The position numbers and the translations under genes are program-made. DNA of 50,996 nucleotides from Deinococcales bacterium (GTDB taxonomy: Bacteria; Deinococcota; Deinococci; Deinococcales; JAAFIG01), in NCBI GenBank assembly GCA_013298595.1, contig JAAFIG010000032.1:1-50996 (forward strand), in the 5' to 3' direction. This document shows positions 16,195 to 25,083 of this stretch, in pieces. Under the pieces are notes generated by a model. It was not told the DNA's origin. It was given only the letters and a program-made list of their open reading frames with translations, and did no database searches. Numbering within the stretch: position 1 is the stretch's first letter; every line of letters begins with the position of its first letter.

Positions 16195-18375
16195 ATGAGT
16201 TCCTTGCAACTTGAATTGCATTTGCTTGGCGTAGCTCGAGTTTGTGTGGGTGACGAAAATTTGAAATTAACCCGTAAAGCTTTGGCTTTGCTGGCTTACA
16301 TTGCTATCGAAGGAGTAACACCTCGAGAATTGATGGCGGAATTGCTATGGGGTGAATTGGGTGCCGAAGGTGCTAGTCGGAATTTGCGCCGTGAATTGCA
16401 TCGTTTACGGGCAACTTCTGTGGTGGATTATCTCGAGACAGATGGGGCTTTGGCTTTACAAAATTTTGTTGCCGATACCAGCGACCCTTTAGTTAGTGGT
16501 GAATTACTGGCGGGTTTGATACTCGAGGATGCACCTGCTTTTACCGAGTGGTTGGTGTTGCAACGTCAGCAGCGTTTGCAATCTCGGGTGCAGTTGTTGC
16601 GAGTGGCAGCGCTAGAGACTCCCAATCTCGAGGTTCGGCTAGCGGGACAACGTGAAGTGGTTTTGCTCGAACCTTTATCTGAATCTGATGCTCGAGATTT
16701 AATTCAGACGTTGATGTTGTTAGGACGTGCCGAAGAAGCCGAGCAGGTTTATGCTGAGTTGTTGTTGCGTTTACAAGAAGTTGGTGCAAAACCTAGTTTG
16801 TTAGTTGCTCAGGATTTAATTCCAAGTTCGGCGAGTGCCGAAAGCAAAGCTTTGTTACTCGAGCGTTTAGGACATGGCTCAGATTCTCTCGAGTTTCGAT
16901 TGAATGCGGCTCAAGAAGCACGCAGCAACCTGCAACCCGATGTGGCATTGGAGCATTATGCGGTGGCATTGGCTTTTCAGACCAAACCAAGTCAGCGTTT
17001 TGTACTGCACTTCGAGCGATTGCAATTGTTGTTTGTCACGGCTCAATTTGCACAACTACCTGTTGAATTAGCTGCTCTCGAGCAAAGTGTCCAAGGTGAT
17101 GCTGTGCTTGAAGCTCGCGCTTTGGTGGTGAAAGCCTCGGTATTTTTTCAGCAAACTCTATTTTCAGAAGCGTTAGTCAATGCCAAATTGGCTTTGGAAA
17201 ATCCATTACTACCAAAAACCGATCGTGGTAATGCTTATTTCTACGCTGGTGTCAGCAGTATTCGACTTGGGCAACTCGAGCCTGTCAGCGCTTGGTTTGA
17301 ACGCGCCCTCGAGTTTTTACCCGAAAATGCAAGTGCCGAACGCGCTCAGATTCATCATGCGTTTTCGCAATTTGCCATGCAGCGTGGACAAATTCCTGAA
17401 GCTCGGCAGCATAATCAAATCGCGGCTGATTTACTCGAGCACAGTGAGGATCGGCGTTTACGTTCTGGGGTTTTAAGTGTTTCGGGTGTGCTTGCCATGA
17501 TGATTGGCGAGTACGCTAAGGCTTTGCGTTTACTCGAGGTGGCAAAACGCGAGGCTTTGCAGAGTCAGAATACGGTGGCTTTACCGATGATTTTAATTAA
17601 TTTGTCCAAAGCCCAAATTGAACTTGGAGAGTTAAGCGCTGGTATCGAATCGCTCGAGGAAGCATTGGTGTTAGTGCGAAGTAATGGCAATAAAGCGATG
17701 GAAGGACAGTTACTCAACAACTTAGCCATCACGCATTTTGAACGTGGCAATTTAGGAGTAGCGCTCGAAACATTTACAGCAGGTCTTGAATTTGCCGAAC
17801 AAAACAATGATGCCCGAGCCATGATTTGGCGACGCATCAGTATTGCCGATTTACTAATGCAAATTGGTGCTTACCAAGAAGCCACACAATACCTCGAGCA
17901 AGCCTCGAGTATGGTGCAACAAAATGCCCCCGAGTTACAAGATTGGTGTGCTTTACAACATGCCGAAGTGGCACTTGGCATGGGGCAAACCAGCCAAACC
18001 CTGCGTTTACTCAAGCCTTTGTTACAAGCCCAAGATGCCGAATTGCGTTTAAATGCTAAGCACTTAACGGCTTTAGCCCTCGAGCAACAACAGCAAACCA
18101 TTGACCCAGAATTACTTCTCGAGCATCAGGCGCATCCCAAATGGAAGTACAAAATTTTGCCATTGCGTTTGCGGCTTGAATCAAAGAATGAATTACAAAC
18201 ACTGGCTCGAGAAGGTCTGCTTAAAGCAGCTGCGTTTGATCGTTTGGCTTTGTTGGTTGCTTTAAGCGAAAACAGTACTGAATTGCAAACACAACTGCTT
18301 AGCAGCTTAGAACTGTACCCAAATTTACAAGCTTTATTACAACTGAGATTACAAAAAGTTATTGCCTTGGCATAA
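16195..18375 (+). CDS. SARP-type transcriptional activator with long TPR array
   Basis: A 726-residue protein. Residues 5-95 form the OmpR-like winged helix used by SARP activators (LELHLLGVARVCVGDENLKL, then RELMAELLWGELGAEGASRN and LRRELHRLR). A helical BTAD-like region follows to about 210. From about 230 to the end come many TPR pairs (for example ALVNAKLALE, AWFERALEFL, GIESLEEALVLV, ALETFTAGLEFA). There is no NB-ARC ATPase domain between them. It probably senses a ligand or partner through the TPRs and activates nearby promoters. It is divergent from the CDC-like lipoprotein gene, with four GGTAAC repeats in the shared 136-bp spacer. A matching pair lies before the peptide-lipoprotein operon at 20.4 kb. 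Confidence 0.8.
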   Translation: MSSLQLELHLLGVARVCVGDENLKLTRKALALLAYIAIEGVTPRELMAELLWGELGAEGASRNLRRELHRLRATSVVDYLETDGALALQNFVADTSDPLVSGELLAGLILEDAPAFTEWLVLQRQQRLQSRVQLLRVAALETPNLEVRLAGQREVVLLEPLSESDARDLIQTLMLLGRAEEAEQVYAELLLRLQEVGAKPSLLVAQDLIPSSASAESKALLLERLGHGSDSLEFRLNAAQEARSNLQPDVALEHYAVALAFQTKPSQRFVLHFERLQLLFVTAQFAQLPVELAALEQSVQGDAVLEARALVVKASVFFQQTLFSEALVNAKLALENPLLPKTDRGNAYFYAGVSSIRLGQLEPVSAWFERALEFLPENASAERAQIHHAFSQFAMQRGQIPEARQHNQIAADLLEHSEDRRLRSGVLSVSGVLAMMIGEYAKALRLLEVAKREALQSQNTVALPMILINLSKAQIELGELSAGIESLEEALVLVRSNGNKAMEGQLLNNLAITHFERGNLGVALETFTAGLEFAEQNNDARAMIWRRISIADLLMQIGAYQEATQYLEQASSMVQQNAPELQDWCALQHAEVALGMGQTSQTLRLLKPLLQAQDAELRLNAKHLTALALEQQQQTIDPELLLEHQAHPKWKYKILPLRLRLESKNELQTLAREGLLKAAAFDRLALLVALSENSTELQTQLLSSLELYPNLQALLQLRLQKVIALA

Positions 18376-18378
18376 AAA

Positions 18379-18403
18379 CCCCCTCGAGTTTTGGCTCGAG
18401 GGG
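18379..18403. terminator. Bidirectional terminator between convergent genes
   Basis: CCCCCTCGAG (18379-18388) and CTCGAGGGG (18395-18403) form a GC-rich stem with loop TTTTGG, flanked by AAAA on the left and GTGTT on the right. It lies just after the SARP stop and before the end of the convergent lipoprotein gene. Each arm contains a CTCGAG. Confidence 0.75.
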
Positions 18404-18418
18404 TGTTACAAAGCTGCT

Positions 18419-20257
18419 TTATGGACGATTGCCAAAAGCTAAGCCGCCGTTGCCTGGGTACGTGGTGACGTTGCTGTACGTGACCAAAGCGGCAGGGGTT
18501 GAAATTCCTGTGAATGCACCACCACTAATGTTGTATTTACGAACTTGACCTGCCAGTACACTCGAGGCGATTTGGTAATTGACCCATAAACCACCATCGA
18601 GTGGGTCTATGGCAAGCCCACCAGGTTGACCAGATGTTGCACTAGCAGCCTCGAGTATCAGTGTTGCATTGGGTGTTGGGTTACCAGTGGCTGTAATCTG
18701 AGCTGGTGTGTATTTGACAATGGTTGGTGCTTCTGTACTAACTTGTCCTTCGATATTATTTGCTACCCATAAGTTACCTTGCCAATCAAATGCTAATCCT
18801 TCTGGGTAGCGCAAAGAATTTTGAAGACCTGTTGTACCTGTGTTGGTATTACTGATAATTCTGTCTGGAGCGGCGTTATCTGGATTATTCGCAAGTCGGC
18901 TTTTGGCATACATGACAACATTATTATTGTTAGCATTTGAAACCCAAAGATTACCTGTGGCATCAAACGCAATATTGGCTGGGAAATTCAATCCGTTAGT
19001 GAATTCTGCAACCAGTGTTCCAGCCGTATTATAAGCTCTTAATCGATTTGTTACCCCACCAAATGGGTCAAGCGCTACCCAAATTCGGTCATTGGCGTAT
19101 TTGATACCGACTGCGCCACCACCAACGTTAATTGTTTGTGCAATAACCAATGGGGTAGTACCCAAATCAGCTTTATTGATTTTGACGATACTACTCTGTA
19201 CAGGACGAGCCACCCACATATTGCCAGCGGGGTCAAAAGTAATACTGTTGGGGGTTGAACCAGCAAATAAACCCGCATCTACAGTTGGGACATCAAAAGT
19301 TGCGTTGGCAGCGGCAGCCGTGGCAAACGGAGCATCAAGGCGTTTAACTGTATCACTAAGGAAATTTGGAACCCATAAACTTAATTTGCTGGTGTCTAAC
19401 AAATACGTTGGTGCAGTACCAATTTTAATGTTGCCACGCCGAACCGTTGTGCCTACCGTAGAATTATCCGAGTCAAGTCCAACCAGCATCACTTCGTCGG
19501 TGGCTGTGGCTCGAGCATCGGCAGTGGCAGTGGTTTCTTCGGCGCTACGAGTCACTCGAGCAGTATCTTCGGAAGCCAGAACAAAGTTAAGCGTAAACCC
19601 ATAAGGTGTTGCATTGACTGCTTTGGTAATGTCTGAATCAAGAATTTTGTAAGCCACTGTGACAGAACCTGTGCCATTAGCGGCAATGGCTCGAGTGTTG
19701 CTGGTATTTCGGGCAATAAAACCATACTCGAGTACTGTATCAGCGGCAGTAATCACTGAGGGTGTTGCCGTGGCATCTAAATCTGAAGCTTGTTGGCTGG
19801 TAAATAGCGCTAAGTCAGCTTCGTTTGTGACAGTTACACCACTGGAATTTGTGCCGTGGGTTGGTAGGAAGCGTTGAGCAGTTTGCATGTTGTTTAATGC
19901 ACCAAAAGCAAAGTTTGTCATGTTTTTAATGGCTGTGCCACCAATACTCTGACCATTTTGGTTGTAGGCATACAGCATAAGGTTTGGGATAGCTGCGCCA
20001 TTGTTAGTGAAGGTGTAAGTGCATTTCATATAGCGGGTATTTGGAATGGCATCTATGGCAGTTACGCAAGTTGGGCTGGCATTAAAAGTGATTCTCGAGT
20101 CTGGTAGTACTGTGGCAAACTGAGCTTGTAAACCACTGCCATTTTCGGAGAATTTGAGTTGTACCACACCAAGGACATTGGATGGCTTCACTTCGGCAGT
20201 ATTCGGGCAGGCTACTAAACCAAAAGCAAGGGCAGCAACTAGGCTTATGCGTTTCAT
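18419..20257 (-). CDS. Lipoprotein with C-terminal NHL/SMP30-like beta-propeller
   Basis: A 612-residue protein. The signal MKRISLVAALAFGLVA is followed by the lipobox Cys17. Residues 30-250 are beta-rich with two Cys (SPTCVTAI and MKCTYTF). From about 300 onward repeated blades read SITFDPAGNMWVA, NIAFDATGNLWVSNANNNNV, GLAFDWQGNLWVANN and GLAIDPLDGGLWVN, as in NHL-repeat or gluconolactonase-type propellers. It is probably a surface-exposed binding protein. The ATG overlaps the TGA of the 52-residue peptide gene upstream (ATGA), so it is translationally coupled to it. It is likely activated with that gene from the GGTAAC repeat at 20463-20479. Confidence 0.8.
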   Translation of the reverse strand: MKRISLVAALAFGLVACPNTAEVKPSNVLGVVQLKFSENGSGLQAQFATVLPDSRITFNASPTCVTAIDAIPNTRYMKCTYTFTNNGAAIPNLMLYAYNQNGQSIGGTAIKNMTNFAFGALNNMQTAQRFLPTHGTNSSGVTVTNEADLALFTSQQASDLDATATPSVITAADTVLEYGFIARNTSNTRAIAANGTGSVTVAYKILDSDITKAVNATPYGFTLNFVLASEDTARVTRSAEETTATADARATATDEVMLVGLDSDNSTVGTTVRRGNIKIGTAPTYLLDTSKLSLWVPNFLSDTVKRLDAPFATAAAANATFDVPTVDAGLFAGSTPNSITFDPAGNMWVARPVQSSIVKINKADLGTTPLVIAQTINVGGGAVGIKYANDRIWVALDPFGGVTNRLRAYNTAGTLVAEFTNGLNFPANIAFDATGNLWVSNANNNNVVMYAKSRLANNPDNAAPDRIISNTNTGTTGLQNSLRYPEGLAFDWQGNLWVANNIEGQVSTEAPTIVKYTPAQITATGNPTPNATLILEAASATSGQPGGLAIDPLDGGLWVNYQIASSVLAGQVRKYNISGGAFTGISTPAALVTYSNVTTYPGNGGLAFGNRP

Positions 20258-20412
20258 GCTTCACCTGCTTGTTGGTTGGGTATAGAACCTTTGAATGGTA
20301 CGGAAACTCCTGTAAGCATAACAAAGGCTTTTTCTGTCTCGAGCCGAGGTGTCTGATACGATTTTCGGGTTGAAGTTGGCTCGAGAGGCTTAGGCTGTAA
20401 GCTTGGTTTCAT
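20254..20412 (-). CDS. 52-residue peptide with lasso-leader-like YxxPxL motif, putative RiPP-type precursor or regulator
   Basis: The ATG at 20410-20412 has a strong AAAGGAG 7 nt upstream, and the TGA overlaps the next ATG. The peptide begins MKPSLQPKPLEP and contains KSYQTPRLETEKAFVMLTG, then SVPFKGSIPNQQAGEA. YxxPxL followed about 10 residues later by a Thr-Gly is the recognition pattern of lasso-type leaders bound by RRE proteins. However, the putative core has no Asp/Glu at position 7-9 after a Gly, and no B/C processing enzymes are in the window, so a lasso product is not supported. It is absent from a standard ORF cut-off because of its size. It is co-regulated and coupled with the NHL lipoprotein. 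Confidence 0.65.
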   Translation of the reverse strand: MKPSLQPKPLEPTSTRKSYQTPRLETEKAFVMLTGVSVPFKGSIPNQQAGEA

Positions 20413-20440
20413 TTTTTTCTCCTTTGGTATTTGGAACTGA

Positions 20441-20446
20441 TTGTTA
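20441..20446 (-). promoter_or_regulatory. Candidate -10 (TAACAA) of the peptide-lipoprotein operon
   Basis: Minus-strand TAACAA lies exactly 16 bp after the last GGTAAC, matching the CDC-like promoter. Confidence 0.4.
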
Positions 20447-20462
20447 GCTTAATGAGTGGGGC

Positions 20463-20479
20463 GTTACCTGAGCGTTACC
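20463..20479 (-). promoter_or_regulatory. Third paired GGTAAC direct repeat, candidate SARP operator
   Basis: GGTAAC at 20474-20479 and 20463-20468, 11-bp periodicity, 51 bp before the peptide start. Over 19 bp it differs from the CDC-like proximal site by one base. It also overlaps the region just upstream of the sbcC -10 box on the other strand. Confidence 0.6.
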
Positions 20480-20481
20480 TG

Positions 20482-20487
20482 TAAACT
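20482..20487 (+). promoter_or_regulatory. -10 box TAAACT of sbcC, leaderless layout
   Basis: TAAACT, then GTATTG, then the ATG at 20494. This favours ATG 20494 over the in-frame TTG at 20491. Confidence 0.65.
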
Positions 20488-20493
20488 GTATTG

Positions 20494-23400
20494 ATGCGTC
20501 CGCTTCGTTTGGCTTTAACTGGTTTTACTTGTTTTCGGGATTTCACCGAAATTGATTTCTCGAACCTCGAGTTGTTCGCTATTGTTGGTCAGACTGGCGC
20601 GGGAAAGTCGAGTATTCTCGATGCGATTTGCTTTGCATTATTTGAGCAAACACCGCGTCTGGGTTCTAAACCAGCTAAGGAGTTAATCGCGCAGGGCAGT
20701 ACGGGTATGAGTTTGGCGCTCGAGTTTGAAGCATCCGACGGGCAGGTATACCGAGTAGCTCGGACGTATAGCAGTAAAAGTTCTGAGGTGCGTTTTGAGC
20801 GTTTTGAGCAGGATAAATGGCTAACAGCAATCGAACAAACCAAGAAAAAAGAAGTTGCCGAAGCCATCGAACGCGTGGTTGGTTTAGATTTTGAGGGTTT
20901 TACCAGAGCCGTTTTATTACCCCAAGGCGAATTTGATCGGTTTTTGCGTGGTGAACCCAAGCAACGCCGCGATTTACTGAAAAACCTGATTGGTTTAGAA
21001 CGAATTGAAGCCATGCAAAAACGCAGTGGTGAAATTGCTCGAGAAGCCAAAGCCAAATCCGAGATGTTACAAGTGCAACTCGAGACAACCTTGGCGGCGG
21101 CAACGCCCGATGCGCTCGAGTTATTAAGTGCGGCTCAAAGTAATCAGCAACAGCAACTCGAGATGGTTGTGGTTGGGCTTGAACGTGCCAGAACTGGTTT
21201 ACTTGAAGCTCGAGAAATTGCGCGTTTACAAAGTTCACTCGAGGCTGCCAATGCCGAGGTGCAACAATTGCAATTAGCAACATCAAATATAGCGGCTTAC
21301 CAAGAACGAGCTGTCCAAGCCCGCCGAGTTGCCAGTGCTTTACCATTGCTCGAAGCAGTTGCTAAACTCGAGACTCGGGTGCAGCACAGTAGAGGAGAGG
21401 TGCTGCAAGCTGAACAGGCTGTCCTTGTTGCTAATCAACTTGAGCAACAAAAACGCAATGAATTAGAGACCGCTCGAGATGCCGCTTTAGAAGCCCCACA
21501 ACTGGAAGTGCAAGTAGCTCATTTAACTGCTTTAATCCCTCGAGTCGAACGTTTACAAGCTCTTGGGGGTACATTGCAAGTTGATGGAAAACAAGTAAGC
21601 AAAGAGGTTTTTTCCGAAAAAAACTGGTCTGAACTCGAGCGTTTTGCTGCAGAATTACCTTTGCTCGAACGGATAGCTAAGCAATTGCGTGAAATTGAAC
21701 GACAACGCACTGAATTAGGGCAAGTGGCTATGCGTTTAGAAGCAGCTCGGGTGGCATTGCAAGATCGGCAAAGTCAACTTGAACAGGCTCAGCAACAACA
21801 AAGCAAAGAGACTCAGCAACTCGAAGTAGCTCGAGTAGCAGCTCAACAAATACCTGAACTCGAGCAGCAATTGCGGCAACTCGAGGCTTTAAAACCAAAA
21901 TTGCAACGCCTCAAAGAACTGGGTGGGCAATTAACCGATGCTGATGCTGCCGCACCAGTCTTTGCGGAAAGTACTTGGACTCGGCTCGAGACTGTGCAGA
22001 GCGAATTAAAAACCCATACCCGATTGCTTAAACAGGCAGCCGAGTATAAATTGCAATTGGAAAATGCTCGAGACGAGTTACTTGGCTGGGAAGCGCAAGT
22101 GCTCGAGAGTCAAACCATGCTTGAAACGGTTTTAGCCGATGGTAAAGCAACAGCAAATGAACAAAAAATACTTGAAGCCGCTTTAGAAGCAGCTAAACGC
22201 GAGAACATCGGGGCTGAATTGACTCGAGGGTTAAACATTGGCGATCCGTGTCCTGTGTGTTATGCGCCTTTGAAGGTTTTACCAGATTTAACAACATCTA
22301 ATGTGCCTGCTGCCGAAGCGGCTGTACAAGCAGGCTTACTCAAAGTGAGCTATTTGCGCGACGAATACGCTCGGTTAAAAGAAGCCACAAAAAACCAAGC
22401 TGAAAACCAAATTCGAGCCAGCAAAGAAGTCGAACAACTCGAGAAAAATTGGCGTGAAACCAATCTGGAACGTCAGCAACTCGAGCAGAGTTGGCAAGAT
22501 GTCTTACCAGATATATCCGACCCTAAAAGTGCGGTACAACAAGCTCGAGCTTGGTTACTGGCGGGCTTGGCTGCTGAATTAACCCAAGCAGGAGCCACAG
22601 ATTTTGTTGCTCGAACAAAGCATTTACAAACGGAGAAAGCCCAACTCGAGGCAAATGAACGCCTTGCTACAGAGCGTTTGGCTGAAACTCGAGCTGCTGT
22701 TGCCAGAATCGAAAGTGCCTTGAGTGCCGCGCAGACGTTACTCGAGAGCCGCGAAACCGAGCAAAAGAATGCACAACAAGAAGGTTTACGTCTCGAGCAG
22801 CAACGTATCGAACTAGAGCATGAACGCAAAACCTTTATGGCAAAACTCGAAGCTCGGCTTGGGGCAAATCTGCAACCCAGCACAGCAATTCGCCAAGCAC
22901 AACAAGCATTACTGACGGCTTTAGCAACCGAATTACTCGAGGCAGGTGCCAGCCAAACCCTTGAAGCTGATATTGAAAATCTCAAAACCCAACGGCATCA
23001 TCTCGAATTACAAGAACGCAATGCTCGAGAAGCTTTAGCCAACGCTAAAACCAATTTGGTGGCTTTGCAAAGTGCTTGTAAAGCTGTCCAAGATGTGTTG
23101 CATTCGCTTGAACAAGAAACTCAAGCGGCTCAGACTGCCGCCCAAACCGCTCTCGAGTTTGTGGGTTTATCCGACGCTACTGCTGCTAAAGCCTTAGCGT
23201 TATCCGAAACCGAGATTACCCAGCTCGAGCAAGCTGTGCAAAACCACGGACAGCAATTACACAGTGCTCAACAACGGCAATTTGAGATTCTCCAAGAACT
23301 CCGAGGCAGAAATCTCCAGCAACCACTGGCAACCCTCGAGCAACAAGCTACCGACTTTGAGCAACAAAGCCATCATATTCGGGCTGAACTTGGACGACTC

Positions 23401-23967
23401 GAAGCTCAAAAAACGGTGCTCAGTCAACAAATTCAATTAGCTAAGGAGTTGCGCCGTGAACAAAACAACCTCGAGAAACGCTTTGATATTTACCAAAGCT
23501 TGGCTTTAGACATGAAAGGCAACGAATTCCAAGATTACTTATTGGCAGGTGTGCAACAACAATTACTAAAACGTGCCAGCCAAACCATGAGAACCATCAC
23601 CCAAGACCGCTATGCCTTAGAACTCATCAATGCCGAATTTCATGTCCGCGATGCTTGGAACGGACTCGAGGCTCGAGGGGTTAAAACCCTTTCAGGTGGT
23701 GAAAGCTTTATTGCCTCGCTTTCTTTGGCATTGTCACTCTCGGATTACTTAGCAGGTAGCCAAGCTCTAGGGGCACTTTTTCTTGATGAGGGCTTTGGTA
23801 CCCTCGATGCCAATGCCCTCGAGATGGTCGCTAACACCCTCGAGAATCTAAACATCACAGGGCGAATGGTGGGAGTTATCACCCATGTGGCAGCGCTTGC
23901 TGAGCGTTTACCAATGCGTTTACTGATTGAAAAAGCGCAGGACTCGAGCCGTATTCGTTGGGAATAA
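20494..23967 (+). CDS. sbcC: Exonuclease subunit SbcC (Rad50-like ATPase)
   Basis: A 1157-residue SMC-like ATPase that with SbcD opens hairpins and processes DNA ends. Walker A GQTGAGKS lies at residues 32-39 and the Q-loop is near FTRAVLLPQGEFDRFLRG. Two long coiled coils (about 170-560 and 620-1000) flank the zinc hook CPVC at 586-589. The ABC signature LSGGESFIASLSLALSLSDYL and Walker B ALFLDEGFGTLD close the protein. The length is normal. No sbcD is adjacent. The gene carries the highest CTCGAG density in the window, about one per 91 bp, and many of its Leu-Glu pairs in the coiled coils are written with it. Its promoter is back-to-back with the peptide operon. Confidence 0.93.
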   Translation: MRPLRLALTGFTCFRDFTEIDFSNLELFAIVGQTGAGKSSILDAICFALFEQTPRLGSKPAKELIAQGSTGMSLALEFEASDGQVYRVARTYSSKSSEVRFERFEQDKWLTAIEQTKKKEVAEAIERVVGLDFEGFTRAVLLPQGEFDRFLRGEPKQRRDLLKNLIGLERIEAMQKRSGEIAREAKAKSEMLQVQLETTLAAATPDALELLSAAQSNQQQQLEMVVVGLERARTGLLEAREIARLQSSLEAANAEVQQLQLATSNIAAYQERAVQARRVASALPLLEAVAKLETRVQHSRGEVLQAEQAVLVANQLEQQKRNELETARDAALEAPQLEVQVAHLTALIPRVERLQALGGTLQVDGKQVSKEVFSEKNWSELERFAAELPLLERIAKQLREIERQRTELGQVAMRLEAARVALQDRQSQLEQAQQQQSKETQQLEVARVAAQQIPELEQQLRQLEALKPKLQRLKELGGQLTDADAAAPVFAESTWTRLETVQSELKTHTRLLKQAAEYKLQLENARDELLGWEAQVLESQTMLETVLADGKATANEQKILEAALEAAKRENIGAELTRGLNIGDPCPVCYAPLKVLPDLTTSNVPAAEAAVQAGLLKVSYLRDEYARLKEATKNQAENQIRASKEVEQLEKNWRETNLERQQLEQSWQDVLPDISDPKSAVQQARAWLLAGLAAELTQAGATDFVARTKHLQTEKAQLEANERLATERLAETRAAVARIESALSAAQTLLESRETEQKNAQQEGLRLEQQRIELEHERKTFMAKLEARLGANLQPSTAIRQAQQALLTALATELLEAGASQTLEADIENLKTQRHHLELQERNAREALANAKTNLVALQSACKAVQDVLHSLEQETQAAQTAAQTALEFVGLSDATAAKALALSETEITQLEQAVQNHGQQLHSAQQRQFEILQELRGRNLQQPLATLEQQATDFEQQSHHIRAELGRLEAQKTVLSQQIQLAKELRREQNNLEKRFDIYQSLALDMKGNEFQDYLLAGVQQQLLKRASQTMRTITQDRYALELINAEFHVRDAWNGLEARGVKTLSGGESFIASLSLALSLSDYLAGSQALGALFLDEGFGTLDANALEMVANTLENLNITGRMVGVITHVAALAERLPMRLLIEKAQDSSRIRWE

Positions 23968-24014
23968 GTGTATTAGCTTCAGTTCTGCCTCGAGAAAATC
24001 TCATCTGTAGACGA

Positions 24015-24020
24015 TAGGCT
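24015..24020 (+). promoter_or_regulatory. -10 box TAGGCT, near-leaderless layout
   Basis: TAGGCT lies 7 nt before the ATG at 24028, with no Shine-Dalgarno sequence. Confidence 0.5.
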
Positions 24021-24027
24021 TTGTCAA

Positions 24028-25083
24028 ATGCTTGGTCGTCGTGTATCTTGGTATCTTTTGCGTGAAGCAGTTCCGTTATACGTCATTGGTGTGGTTACAA
24101 TTTTGATTTTATTAATTCTGGATTATTTCGCTTCACTAATCGGGTCTTTTTGGCGGAATCAATCACCTGTATTACTTATTTTTCAGAATGTGGCAGACCG
24201 AATCCCGTTTTTTTTGTCGTATATGATTGCGCCTGCTCTGGCATTTGCTATTCCAGTGGGTTTAGGGCGTTTAGGTAAGGACTCAGAATTAAAAGCCTTA
24301 TATGCGCTTGGGGTGCGCCCAATTTCGATGCTATGGGTTTTTGTTGGCTTTGGTTTACTGATGTCAGGAGTGCAATTTTACAGTACCAATGTTTGGCAAC
24401 CAGCTGCTGATGAGCGTTTCAAAGTCAGTCTTAATAAGTTGTTTAATGTTGAACCGAGTGGTACGCAAGAATTAAAAAGTTTTGCCAATAAAGATGGCAC
24501 CATATTCCATGCAGGTACGATTGCGCCTAAGCTCGAGGATAAAAAAATTGCTGATTTATTCGGGGTGGTGGTCATGACACCTAAAGGTACTTTTACTGCC
24601 ACCAAAGGGCAATGGGATGCTCGAGCTAAAACGTGGCAGTTATTTACGGTTTATCAAACCGATGCCACAGGTAAATTGATGGGTGCTCCCGAAACCCGTC
24701 GTGAATTTTCTTTTGAAGCGGCATTAGAACCCGATGCAAAACCCCCCGAGAATTTACCGCTTCCAGAATTAATCAAACGTGCCTCGAGTACGGGTTTGTC
24801 CTCGCAAGAAATTTATGCCGCTAATTTCTCTTTGCATCGGCGTTTTTCTGACCCCCTAGCGGCTTTGCTGATGGCAGTGCTTGGCGCAGCAGTTGGTTTT
24901 GGTATTTCAAGCCGCGCTGTAGGGTTTTTCTTTACCATTGCGGCAGCAGCTTCGTATTGGGCGTTTTGGACAATTGGTACACAATTATCAGGTTCTCAAG
25001 CAGTGCCATTCTGGTTTGCAGCTTGGTTGCCAACCATTGTCTTTACAATTGGTACAGCCATTGTATTGCGGAGGTTAGCATGA
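24028..25083 (+). CDS. LptF/LptG family permease (YjgP/YjgQ), first copy
   Basis: A 351-residue inner-membrane protein. Three N-terminal membrane helices (YLLREAVPLYVIGVVTILIL, then PFFLSYMIAPALAFAIPVGL and SMLWVFVGFGLLMSG) are followed by a periplasmic beta-jellyroll (about 125-265) and three C-terminal helices. DSELKALYALGVRP is the family cytoplasmic coupling segment. In proteobacteria LptF and LptG form the permease that passes lipopolysaccharide to LptC/LptA/LptD. In Deinococcota the lipid substrate is not known. Its stop overlaps the start of a second copy (ATGA at 25080-25083), so the two very likely form the heterodimer. Confidence 0.85.
   Translation: MLGRRVSWYLLREAVPLYVIGVVTILILLILDYFASLIGSFWRNQSPVLLIFQNVADRIPFFLSYMIAPALAFAIPVGLGRLGKDSELKALYALGVRPISMLWVFVGFGLLMSGVQFYSTNVWQPAADERFKVSLNKLFNVEPSGTQELKSFANKDGTIFHAGTIAPKLEDKKIADLFGVVVMTPKGTFTATKGQWDARAKTWQLFTVYQTDATGKLMGAPETRREFSFEAALEPDAKPPENLPLPELIKRASSTGLSSQEIYAANFSLHRRFSDPLAALLMAVLGAAVGFGISSRAVGFFFTIAAAASYWAFWTIGTQLSGSQAVPFWFAAWLPTIVFTIGTAIVLRRLA

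Noticed and set aside
20254-20412. A true lasso peptide gene cluster
   Set aside because: The leader motif fits, but the putative core has no acidic ring residue at 7-9, and no lasso cyclase, protease or RRE gene lies in the window.
22473-22985. 170-residue antisense ORF inside sbcC, and similar long antisense ORFs elsewhere
   Set aside because: They are shadows of coding DNA: Ser/Ala-rich composition, no start signals, and each lies opposite a gene with clear family motifs.
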